Shown here: piece after piece, positions 1 through 6,751 of the stretch
How positions within the stretch are numbered: position 1 is the stretch's first letter
Layout of the letters: the number at the start of each line of letters is the position of its first letter
Assembly: GCA_902406105.1 (NCBI GenBank)
Contig: CABPCP010000075.1
Location: forward strand, 1-13,303
Direction: 5' to 3'
From: an uncultured Mordavella sp.
GTDB taxonomy: Bacteria; Bacillota; Clostridia; Lachnospirales; Lachnospiraceae
Length of the DNA: 13,303 bases
Program-made: the position numbers and the translations under genes
Notes under the pieces: generated by a model
What the model was told of the DNA's origin: nothing
Database searches by the model: none
The model's input: the letters and a program-made list of their open reading frames with translations, nothing else

Positions 1-133
1 GATGGAGAGGCAACAGCAATTCGCCGCTTTCGTCACCCAAGTCGACAAATCGAAAGCTGTAATACAAAAAGCACTGGATAAAACCCAGCTTCTTTTTGAT
101 AGCCTGATGCAGGAATATTTTGGAGAGAGGTAA
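1..133 (+). CDS. hsdS: Type I restriction specificity subunit HsdS, C-terminal end (5' truncated by window)
   Basis: An open frame runs in from the window edge (first whole codon at 2) and ends at TAA 131-133. It encodes about 43 residues beginning with a QQFAAFVTQVDKSK-type stretch and ending in SLMQEYFGER. This is the typical last conserved helix of HsdS, which packs against the equivalent central helix and carries the HsdM contacts. The ATG at position 2 is an internal methionine codon, not a start. The missing part (two target-recognition domains) and hsdM should be upstream. The DUF3990 gene follows after only 4 bp and its ribosome site lies inside this 3' end, so the two are probably co-transcribed. 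The GAC AAA TCG AAA codons at 44-55 recur in the second hsdS. Assignment to HsdS is confident from the tail alone; whether the upstream part is intact cannot be seen. Confidence 0.85.
   Translation, partial: MERQQQFAAFVTQVDKSKAVIQKALDKTQLLFDSLMQEYFGER
43..55 (+). repeat. 13-bp direct repeat, copy 1 (DKSK codons of upstream hsdS)
   Basis: CGACAAATCGAAA here is identical to 3351-3363 and lies in the same codon phase (last base of a codon, then Asp-Lys-Ser-Lys) in both hsdS genes. After this copy the frame continues for 25 residues of normal HsdS C-terminal helix; after the second copy it continues for only eight unrelated residues. The copies flank the DUF3990, DUF3791, recombinase and hsdS2 genes. 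It may be a recombination core, or only a conserved coding motif with shared codons. Confidence 0.6.
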
Positions 134-137
134 ATAT

Positions 138-599
138 ATGGGAAAAATGACAGTATTTCATGGTGGATATGAAGCGATTCCAAGGCCAGAAATCAGAATT
201 GGGCGGAATACAAAAGATTTTGGTCCGGGGTTTTACTGTACAATTATTAAGGAGCAGGCACAGCGTTGGGCGCGGCGCTATGATACAAAGATTGTTTCTA
301 TTTATGATGTGCGCCTTGATATGGGATTAAAGATTAAAGATTTTCAGGAAATGTCAGAAGAGTGGCTGGATTTTATCATTGCCTGCCGAGGCGGAAAAGA
401 GCATGATTATGATATTGTAATTGGAGCTATGGCGAATGATCAGATTTATAATTACATTTCTGATTATATTGAGGGAATAATTACGAGAGAGCAGTTTTGG
501 TCATTAGCAAAATTTAAATATCCGACCCATCAGATTAATTTTTGCACAAATGCCGCTCTAAAATGTCTGGAATATCGAGGATATGAGGAGGTTAAATAA
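138..599 (+). CDS. DUF3990 family protein, ADP-ribosyltransferase-like (putative toxin)
   Basis: This 153-residue protein matches my knowledge of DUF3990. It has an N-terminal FHGG (His8), a DFGPGFYCT segment at residues 27-35, and a C-terminal HQINFCTNAAL segment around Gln132. The order His, G-x-G-x-Y-like and Gln/Glu resembles the H-Y-E/Q core of ADP-ribosyltransferase folds, and I recall the family being placed in that clan. A toxin role is inference. I chose ATG 138 because a GGAGAGAGG ribosome site at 122-130 sits 7 bp upstream. A TTG at 120 in the same frame would overlap that site and is unlikely. The gene lies 4 bp after hsdS and 2 bp before the DUF3791 gene, a layout typical of a toxin-antitoxin or enzyme-regulator pair inside the restriction operon. 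There is no signal peptide or membrane segment, so it should be cytoplasmic. Confidence 0.78.
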   Translation: MGKMTVFHGGYEAIPRPEIRIGRNTKDFGPGFYCTIIKEQAQRWARRYDTKIVSIYDVRLDMGLKIKDFQEMSEEWLDFIIACRGGKEHDYDIVIGAMANDQIYNYISDYIEGIITREQFWSLAKFKYPTHQINFCTNAALKCLEYRGYEEVK

Positions 600-601
600 T
601 T

Positions 602-1063
602 ATGAATCCAAACGGGAGAGAAGATCCGAAAGATAATGATTTGTTTTTTACCTGTAGCCTGATCGATTATATTGCCAGGCAGACTCATAATAAGAGATCA
701 GATATCGTAGATGCATTAGGAAAAGAACGATTGAAGAAAATATATGATTTGGCAGACGTATACCATAGTGATAATATAGACCGGGTATGTCAGGATTTTA
801 TAGAGGAAGCGAATATCTCAGAAGGTCAGTTCGATAATGTGGGAGAGTGTACGTATTCAATTCCAACGTATTGGGATATTGGCAAAGTGTATAAAAGGTT
901 AATAAAACAGGTGGCTAAGGAAAAGAAGATAGATATAATTGACGCAATGATAAAAGTTTACCACTCGATAGTGAGTGAAAAGATTGACGATTATAACAGC
1001 AGTTTTTACTATGAGAATCCGTCCTATATTTTCGAATGTTTTATGGAGAATAAAATTATTTAG
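602..1063 (+). CDS. DUF3791 family protein, partner of the DUF3990 protein (putative antitoxin)
   Basis: This is a 153-residue, charged, mostly helical protein. Residues about 12-75 (DLFFTCSLIDYIARQT through CQDFIEEANI) fit the DUF3791 family, whose members often lie next to DUF3990 genes. Residues about 88-150 form a second helical segment ending in a tyrosine- and asparagine-rich stretch (SSFYYENPSYIFECF) that I associate with longer members. It starts 2 bp after the DUF3990 stop, with a GAGGAGG ribosome site at 585-591 inside the end of that gene, so the two are translationally coupled. No catalytic motif, signal peptide or membrane segment is visible. A regulatory or neutralising role toward the neighbour is inferred from pairing only. 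Confidence 0.72.
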   Translation: MNPNGREDPKDNDLFFTCSLIDYIARQTHNKRSDIVDALGKERLKKIYDLADVYHSDNIDRVCQDFIEEANISEGQFDNVGECTYSIPTYWDIGKVYKRLIKQVAKEKKIDIIDAMIKVYHSIVSEKIDDYNSSFYYENPSYIFECFMENKII

Positions 1064-1092
1064 AAAGTAATTATATGCAATTGCCAGAAGTT

Positions 1093-1101
1093 TGATATAC
1101 T
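1093..1101 (+). promoter_or_regulatory. Extended -10 promoter element for the recombinase gene
   Basis: TGATATACT has the TG-n-TATACT form of an extended -10. No good -35 hexamer lies 16-18 bp upstream, which is usual for this class. It is followed by an AAGGAG ribosome site (1112-1117) and ATG 1126. The position suggests the recombinase can be transcribed apart from the upstream genes. Confidence 0.5.
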
Positions 1102-1125
1102 CCTAGTTAAAAAGGAGAAGATACG

Positions 1126-2094
1126 ATGGAAGAAAAACTGGTCAGTATTTTAAACGAAATGGCAGAGTATCTCAGCATCGCCCAGATGAAAAAGCTACAG
1201 GAGGTATTGTTAAAAAATCTTGTAGAAAATGAGATTCAAAAAGAGAATATTACAAATGAGGAATATCTGCAGATCTTCCTTGAGGCGAAAAAAATTGAAG
1301 GCTGCTCCGAACGTACACTAAAATATTATCAGACTACTATAGAACATTTGCTTTTACATACAGCAACACCAATACGAAGAATTACGACGGAAGAGTTACG
1401 GAAATATCTTGTAGATTACCAAAAAATAAATCATTGTGGTAATGTTACGATTGATAATATTCGAAGAAATATATCCAGTTTTTTTTCATGGCTTGAGGAA
1501 GAGGATTTTATATTAAAAAGTCCCATGCGAAGAATCCATAAGATAAAGACGAAAACCGTCGTAAAGGAAATAATCTCTGATGAAAATATTGAAAAAATAA
1601 GGGATGGCTGCAAGGTTTTAAGAGACCGTGCTATGATCGACCTTCTTTATTCTACGGGTATTCGAGTAGGGGAATTGGTGAGCTTAAATATCGATAATGT
1701 AGATTTCGAACAACGGGAGTGCGTTGTGTTTGGGAAAGGGGATAAGGAAAGGCGAGTTTATTTTGATGCAAAAGCTAAAATACACTTAAAGGAATATATA
1801 GAAAGCCGTATGGATAATAATCCGGCACTGTTTGTTACATTAGATGCGCCGCATGATCGCCTTAAGATCAGTGGAGTGGAAATTCGCCTAAGAGAACTTG
1901 GACGATCGCTGAACTTGAATAAGATACATCCCCATAAATTTCGCAGAACGATGGCAACGAGGGCAATTGATAAAGGGATGCCCATTGAACAGGTACAGAA
2001 GATATTAGGACATTCCCAGATAGATACAACCATGCAGTATGCCATTGTGAATCAAAACAATGTGAAGACATCTCATCAAAAATATATTGCATAG
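1126..2094 (+). CDS. Tyrosine recombinase/integrase of the XerC/XerD type
   Basis: This is a 322-residue site-specific recombinase. Residues about 40-150 form a SAM-like core-binding domain (EEYLQIFLEAKKIEGCSERT onward) and residues about 155-320 the catalytic domain. All catalytic positions are visible: Arg180 in TGIRVGEL, Lys204 in the beta-hairpin FGKGDKERR, His270 and Arg273 in HKFR, His296 in LGHS, and the nucleophile Tyr305 in TMQYA. It therefore appears active. It starts 8 bp after an AAGGAG site. Lying between two hsdS genes suggests it rearranges specificity genes, as recombinases linked to type I systems do elsewhere (for example CreX beside the pneumococcal SpnIII locus). Its target is not proven here; alternatives are mobilisation of the surrounding segment or resolution of another site. 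Confidence 0.95.
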   Translation: MEEKLVSILNEMAEYLSIAQMKKLQEVLLKNLVENEIQKENITNEEYLQIFLEAKKIEGCSERTLKYYQTTIEHLLLHTATPIRRITTEELRKYLVDYQKINHCGNVTIDNIRRNISSFFSWLEEEDFILKSPMRRIHKIKTKTVVKEIISDENIEKIRDGCKVLRDRAMIDLLYSTGIRVGELVSLNIDNVDFEQRECVVFGKGDKERRVYFDAKAKIHLKEYIESRMDNNPALFVTLDAPHDRLKISGVEIRLRELGRSLNLNKIHPHKFRRTMATRAIDKGMPIEQVQKILGHSQIDTTMQYAIVNQNNVKTSHQKYIA

Positions 2095-2115
2095 AGAATA
2101 TGTAGATTGATATTT

Positions 2116-2270
2116 GTGGGGCTACGAGCAGAGCCTTCTGCCAATGGCAGGCATGCACGGGAGCTTGCTCACGAAAGCATGCATGACATTGGCAGATGAT
2201 TCTGCGACAGCAGAACATGAGCATGGAGCGAAGCGGAATGAGAATGGGCACTGCGAGTAGCTCGTGGGGG
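2116..2270. repeat. GC-rich element of nested hairpins between recombinase and hsdS
   Basis: This stretch fills most of the gap between the recombinase stop and the hsdS start and differs from its AT-rich surroundings (35 of 60 bases in 2121-2180 are G or C). It holds several perfect hairpins with four-base or similarly short loops: GCAGA-gcct-TCTGC (2128-2141), CTGCC-aat-GGCAG (2138-2150), TTCTGC-gaca-GCAGAA (2200-2215) and CGAG-tag-CTCG (2254-2264). A larger foldback spans 2137-2196. The ends carry related inverted octamers (CTACGAGC at 2122-2129, and GCTCGTGG near the right end). No convincing reading frame crosses it. It could be a structured leader RNA, a small dispersed repeat, or a recombinase substrate; the sequence alone does not decide. 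Confidence 0.6.
2137..2196. repeat. Long foldback inverted repeat
   Basis: TCTGCCAATG (2137-2146) and CATTGGCAGA (2187-2196) are perfect 10-bp complements. Inside them lie GCATGC on both arms (2151-2156 and 2177-2182) and an inner GAGC-tt-GCTC (2161-2170). Together they can form a roughly 60-base imperfect hairpin. The left arm can instead form the local CTGCC-aat-GGCAG hairpin, so two exclusive folds are possible. Confidence 0.75.
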
Positions 2271-2277
2271 ATGACAG

Positions 2278-3390
2278 ATGAAAGTAAAGACTTTAGGAGA
2301 GATTTGTAATATTGTGTCAGGTGGTACACCAACAAGATCAAAACCACAGTTTTGGGTTGATGGAACAATTCCCTGGATTAAGATTGGTAACATAAAAGGT
2401 AAATATATTACTGAAGCAGATGAATTCATTACTCAAGAGGGGCTCAACGGGTCATCTGCAAAAATGATAAGTAAGGGAAGTGTTTTGTATACAATATTTG
2501 CAACTCTTGGCGAAGTGGGAATTTTAGGGTTTGATGCTTGCACAAATCAAGCAATTGCTGGAATAACAATAAAAGATAAAGAACAATTAAGTACAGATTA
2601 CCTTTATTATTATTTAAAATCAAAGAAATCTTATGTGAATAATATTGGCAGGGGTGTTGCACAAAATAATATTAATATGTCGATTTTGAGAAGCTTTGAG
2701 GTTCCTCTGCCAGATTTATCAAAGCAGAACGAGATTACTAGGGTTGTTGAAAAGGTTTCTCAAATAATAAATGCTCGTAAACAAGAGATATGTTATTTGG
2801 ATAATCTCATCAAAGCCCGATTTGTCGAGATGTTTGGAGTATATCCTGCAAATCCAATGGGATGGGAAATAGGTACTATTAGAGACATTGTTACTGAGGT
2901 CCGTTATGGTTCTAGCAGACCAGCTGTTGATGGCGGGAAGTACCCGTATCTCCGTATGAACAATATTACTTATGGCGGAGAATTGGATTTATCCGATACT
3001 AAACGCATAGATATCCCGGATAATGAGTTGGATAAATGCACTGTGCGACGGGGAGATGTACTTTTTAATAGGACAAACAGTAAGGAATTGGTTGGCAAGA
3101 CTTGTGTATATGATCGAGATGAAATGATGGTTTTGGCCGGGTTTGTGATCCGGATACGAGTTAAGGATCGCATTCTTCCAGAATTTCTTTCGGCCTTCCT
3201 AAACACAGACTTTTCAAAACAAATGTTGCTTGGAATGTGCAAAACGGCTATTGGGCAGGCAAATATCAATGCGCAGGAACTGCAAAATATTGGTCTTTAC
3301 TTGCCTCCAGTTGAGTTGCAACGGCGGTTTGTTCAGTTCAAGAAAGAAACCGACAAATCGAAACTTATGAAATTTATATATGTAGCATAA
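2278..3390 (+). CDS. hsdS: Type I restriction specificity subunit HsdS with two TRDs and a short C-terminus
   Basis: This 370-residue protein would set the DNA target of the HsdM/HsdR complex. TRD1 covers about residues 1-145 (IVSGGTPTRSKPQFW, WIKIGNIKG and ATLGEVGILGFDACTNQAIAG are classic HsdS motifs). The central conserved helix spans about 148-188 and ends in KARFVEMFG. TRD2 covers about 194-345 (ending near INAQELQNIGLYLPP). The second conserved helix should follow, but the frame leaves the family after DKSK (residue 362) and ends in eight residues, LMKFIYVA. About 18-25 residues of the usual C-terminal helix are therefore missing. ATG 2278 is the earliest start because TGA at 2272-2274 closes the frame. 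The ribosome site is weak and lies beside a hairpin (2254-2264). hsdR begins 36 bp downstream. Confidence 0.93.
   Translation: MKVKTLGEICNIVSGGTPTRSKPQFWVDGTIPWIKIGNIKGKYITEADEFITQEGLNGSSAKMISKGSVLYTIFATLGEVGILGFDACTNQAIAGITIKDKEQLSTDYLYYYLKSKKSYVNNIGRGVAQNNINMSILRSFEVPLPDLSKQNEITRVVEKVSQIINARKQEICYLDNLIKARFVEMFGVYPANPMGWEIGTIRDIVTEVRYGSSRPAVDGGKYPYLRMNNITYGGELDLSDTKRIDIPDNELDKCTVRRGDVLFNRTNSKELVGKTCVYDRDEMMVLAGFVIRIRVKDRILPEFLSAFLNTDFSKQMLLGMCKTAIGQANINAQELQNIGLYLPPVELQRRFVQFKKETDKSKLMKFIYVA
2818..2828 (-). repeat. 11-bp inverted copy of the DKSK-site core in the central conserved region of hsdS2
   Basis: CGATTTGTCGA here is the exact reverse complement of TCGACAAATCG at 42-52, and ten of its bases match the reverse complement of 3351-3360. 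It encodes part of KARFVEMFG at the end of the central helix. An inverted pair around the recombinase is the layout needed for inversion, but the match may come from codon constraint in two conserved HsdS motifs. Confidence 0.45.
3351..3363 (+). repeat. 13-bp direct repeat, copy 2 (DKSK codons of second hsdS)
   Basis: CGACAAATCGAAA is identical to 43-55 and in the same phase. Similarity of this hsdS to the normal HsdS C-terminus ends exactly at this repeat. Recombination with copy 1 would release 3308 bp and would attach the missing 25-residue tail to this hsdS. Confidence 0.6.
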
Positions 3391-3426
3391 TTATTATCAA
3401 AAATACAAAGTAAGAGGTGATAGAAA

Positions 3427-6400
3427 ATGACCAACTTTGATTTCTTAAAAAAAGAGCCGCAGTTTGACGCATTTTCTAATGTGGCAGTTTCGGCAGAAAA
3501 AATTTTAAATATTGACGTTGAAGCCAGTGTCATTAACTGTCGCCGGGCTATGGAATTTGCGATCAAATGGATGTATTCCGTGGATAAATCGCTGGAAAGA
3601 CCGTATCAGGACAAGCTGGTCAGCCTTATGAATACAGAAGACTTCCGAGATATCGTGGGGATTGATATCTGGCGGCGTTTGGATTTTATACGGAAAGTTG
3701 GAAACAGCGCGGCACATAATGGTAAGAAAATTTCTATGGATAAGGCGAAACTATGCCTGGAGAATCTCTATATCTTTCTGGACTTTGTCGCTTATTGCTA
3801 TGGGGAACATTATGTGCCAGGGGAATTTCATAAGGAATATCTGGAGCAGCCGCAGAAGGCCTCTTTCATGACAATACCGCAGATATCGGAGATTGATCTG
3901 CAAGCTTTGATTAATGAGAATAAATCTTTGAAAGCAGAATTGACTGCAAGGCGGGAAGAACAACAGCAGACTTATGTAACAAAACCTTTAGATTTGACAG
4001 AATACGAAACCAGAAAAATCTATATAGATACTATGCTTACGGATGCGGGATGGATAGAAGGGGAGAATTGGATCAATGAAGTAGAGATTTCTGGTATGCC
4101 GAATAAGTCGGAAGTTGGGAAAGTGGACTATGTACTATATGACGATTCTCTGAAGCCGCTTGCGATCGTGGAGGCAAAACGAATCTGTGAAGATCCGGCA
4201 AAAGGACGCCAGCAGGCTAAATTATATGCGGATCTAATGGAACAGAAGTATGGGCGCAGACCAGTAATCTTCCTTACCAATGGATTTGAAACCAGGATTG
4301 ATGACGGAAAATATCCAGAGAGAAAGACGGCTGCCATTTATTCAAAGAGGGATTTGGAAAAATGGTTTAATCTTCAGGCTATGCGAACAAGCCTGGAGCA
4401 TATTTCTGTGAATAAAAATATTGCCGGAAGATACTATCAGGAAGGGGCTGTTAAGGCAGTATGCGACAGCTTTGGAAAGAAGAATCGGAGAAAAGCACTG
4501 TTGGTCATGGCCACGGGTTCTGGGAAAACCAGGACAGTTATTGCCCTCTGTGAAGTTTTGCTGCATTGCGGCTGGGTGAAAAATATTCTGTTTTTGGCAG
4601 ATCGTAATTCCCTTGTGACACAGGCAAAGAGAAGTTTTGTGAATTTGCTGCCGGATTTATCTGTGACAAATCTTTGCGAAGAAAAGGATAATTATCAGGC
4701 CCACTGCGTATTTTCCACCTATCAAACGATGATCAACTGCATTGATTCTGTAGCAGATGTGGAGGGGAAGCTATTTACCTGTGGACATTTTGATCTTGTG
4801 ATCTGCGATGAGGCCCACCGGTCTATTTATAACAAATACAAGGATATTTTTACATATTTTGACGCACCCTTGGTTGGTCTTACAGCAACGCCTAAAGATG
4901 AAATTGATAAAAATACTTACAACGTGTTTGAACTGGAAAATGGAGTGCCTACCTATGGATATGATCTGGCGCAGGCCGTCAAAGACGGGTACCTGGTAGA
5001 TTTTCTTTCCGTAGAGACAACTCTGAAGTTCGTGGAACAGGGGATTGTTTATGATGAGCTTTCAGAGGAAGATAAGGCGGAATATGAAGAAACCTTCCAG
5101 AACGAGGAAGGTGAACTTCCAGAGAAAATCAGTTCATCGGCGTTGAATTCTTGGATTTTTAACGAAGATACGATAAAGAAGGCTTTAAATACTCTGATGG
5201 AGCAGGGGCTTAGGATTAATTATGGGGAGATGTTGGGAAAGACCATTATTTTTGCAAAAAATCACGATCATGCGGAAAAAATATTGGAGGTGTTTGGCAA
5301 AGAGTACCCGAATCTTCCCGGATATGCCAAGGTTATTGATAATTACATGACCTATGCCCAGAGTGCGATTGATGAGTTTTCAGATCCCCAAAAACTGCCC
5401 CAGATTGCGATTTCCGTAGACATGCTGGATACCGGAATTGATGTGCCGGAGGTTCTAAACCTGGTATTTTTTAAGAAAGTCATGAGTAAAGCGAAATTTT
5501 GGCAGATGATCGGAAGAGGAACCAGGCTTTGTCCGGGACTGCTGGATGGAGAGGATAAAACCAAGTTTTATATTTTTGATTTTTGTGGGAATTTTGAATT
5601 CTTTCGAATGAATAAAGGAAAAGCGACTGCAAACCAACTGGCTCTTCAGGGAGCGATTTTTAATTTGGAATTTCAGATGGCCTTTAAACTTCAGGACCTT
5701 CAATATCAAACGGACCGGCTGATTGCTTATCGCAATGCGCTGGTAGAAAAGTTGAGCGGTAAGGTAAGGCGCCTGAACCGAAAGAATTTTGCGGTGCGAC
5801 AGCATTTGAAGTATGTAGAGTTGTATGCCAAAGAGGAAAACTACCAAACTTTGAATTATGAGGACACTTTACTTGTTCAGGATGAACTGGCGCCCTTGAT
5901 CCAGCCGGATGGGGACGAGGCAAGTGCGGTTCGTTTTGATGCGTTGCTCTATGGTTTGGAACTTGCTTATCTTGCGGGGAAAAAGTATGGGAAAGCAAGA
6001 AACGATCTATATAGGAAGGTAAAAGCGATTGCGAGTGTGGCCAACATTCCAGAGATTATGGTGCAGGGGGAGTTGATTGAGAAGATCCTTCATACAGATT
6101 ATTTGGACAATGCAGGGATCGATGAGTTTGAGCATATACGAAAGAACCTGCGCGGTTTGATGAAATATATTCCGAAAACCGAGCATCGTTATGATACAAA
6201 TTTTGAAGATGATATTCTGTCTATGGAATGGAAAGAATCAGAGTTGGATAATGACGAGTTAAAAAACTATAAAGCGAAAGCGGAATATTATGTAAGACAA
6301 CATCAAGACCATATCGTTATCGCAAAATTGAAAAAGAATAAGCCTTTATCACAAAGCGATGTCGAAGCGCTGGAGGAGATTTTGTGGAGTGAATTAGGGA

Positions 6401-6720
6401 CAAAAGAAGAGTACGAAGCAGAATATGGACAGAAGCCGCTGGGAGAATTTGTGCGCGAGATTGTGGGGTTAGATATGAATGCGGCAAAAGAAGCCTTTTC
6501 CGAATACTTGGAGAAGACGAATCTTGACAGCAGACAGATTTATTTCGTAAATCAAATTGTAGAGTATATTGTTCATAATGGAATCATGAAAGACTTATCT
6601 GTTCTGCAGGGGGCGCCCTTTACAGATCATGGAAGTATTGCGGAAATATTTACGGATATAAGTGTGTGGAACGGGATCCGAAAGGTGATCGATAGAATTA
6701 ATGCGAATGCGGCGGCTTGA
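3427..6720 (+). CDS. hsdR: Type I restriction endonuclease subunit HsdR
   Basis: This is the motor and nuclease subunit that translocates and cuts DNA lacking the system's methylation. Domains in order: a DUF4145-like N-terminal domain (about 15-125, with RAMEFAIKWMY and KVGNSAAHNGKK); a short coiled coil (about 155-180); the HsdR PD-(D/E)XK nuclease (Asp234, Glu249-Ala-Lys251 in IVEAKR, then the KGRQQAKLYAD helix); helicase domain 1 with Walker A ATGSGKT (362-368), DEAH (461-464) and TATP (486-489); helicase domain 2 with QMIGRGTR (693-700); and an EcoEI-type C-terminal region. At 1097 residues it is full length and no key residue is missing. The start follows an AGAGGTGA ribosome site. hsdM is not in this window and is expected upstream. 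Two accessory genes follow closely, probably in one transcript. Confidence 0.96.
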   Translation: MTNFDFLKKEPQFDAFSNVAVSAEKILNIDVEASVINCRRAMEFAIKWMYSVDKSLERPYQDKLVSLMNTEDFRDIVGIDIWRRLDFIRKVGNSAAHNGKKISMDKAKLCLENLYIFLDFVAYCYGEHYVPGEFHKEYLEQPQKASFMTIPQISEIDLQALINENKSLKAELTARREEQQQTYVTKPLDLTEYETRKIYIDTMLTDAGWIEGENWINEVEISGMPNKSEVGKVDYVLYDDSLKPLAIVEAKRICEDPAKGRQQAKLYADLMEQKYGRRPVIFLTNGFETRIDDGKYPERKTAAIYSKRDLEKWFNLQAMRTSLEHISVNKNIAGRYYQEGAVKAVCDSFGKKNRRKALLVMATGSGKTRTVIALCEVLLHCGWVKNILFLADRNSLVTQAKRSFVNLLPDLSVTNLCEEKDNYQAHCVFSTYQTMINCIDSVADVEGKLFTCGHFDLVICDEAHRSIYNKYKDIFTYFDAPLVGLTATPKDEIDKNTYNVFELENGVPTYGYDLAQAVKDGYLVDFLSVETTLKFVEQGIVYDELSEEDKAEYEETFQNEEGELPEKISSSALNSWIFNEDTIKKALNTLMEQGLRINYGEMLGKTIIFAKNHDHAEKILEVFGKEYPNLPGYAKVIDNYMTYAQSAIDEFSDPQKLPQIAISVDMLDTGIDVPEVLNLVFFKKVMSKAKFWQMIGRGTRLCPGLLDGEDKTKFYIFDFCGNFEFFRMNKGKATANQLALQGAIFNLEFQMAFKLQDLQYQTDRLIAYRNALVEKLSGKVRRLNRKNFAVRQHLKYVELYAKEENYQTLNYEDTLLVQDELAPLIQPDGDEASAVRFDALLYGLELAYLAGKKYGKARNDLYRKVKAIASVANIPEIMVQGELIEKILHTDYLDNAGIDEFEHIRKNLRGLMKYIPKTEHRYDTNFEDDILSMEWKESELDNDELKNYKAKAEYYVRQHQDHIVIAKLKKNKPLSQSDVEALEEILWSELGTKEEYEAEYGQKPLGEFVREIVGLDMNAAKEAFSEYLEKTNLDSRQIYFVNQIVEYIVHNGIMKDLSVLQGAPFTDHGSIAEIFTDISVWNGIRKVIDRINANAAA

Positions 6721-6751
6721 CTAAATATTTAATAACAAAGGATAAAGGATA

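Noticed and set aside
120..137. TTG at 120 as start of the DUF3990 gene
   Set aside because: It would overlap the hsdS end and the GGAGAGAGG ribosome site. ATG 138 is correctly spaced from that site and begins just before the conserved FHGG.
2116..2270. Integron attC site or CRISPR array
   Set aside because: The hairpins lack attC core motifs, there is no integron-type insertion in the recombinase, and the repeats are not regularly spaced around unique spacers.
1868..2368. A 166-codon open frame on the minus strand across the recombinase end and hairpin region
   Set aside because: It is antisense to the conserved catalytic end of the recombinase, has no ribosome site, and its product shows no domain; the recombinase explains the coding signal.
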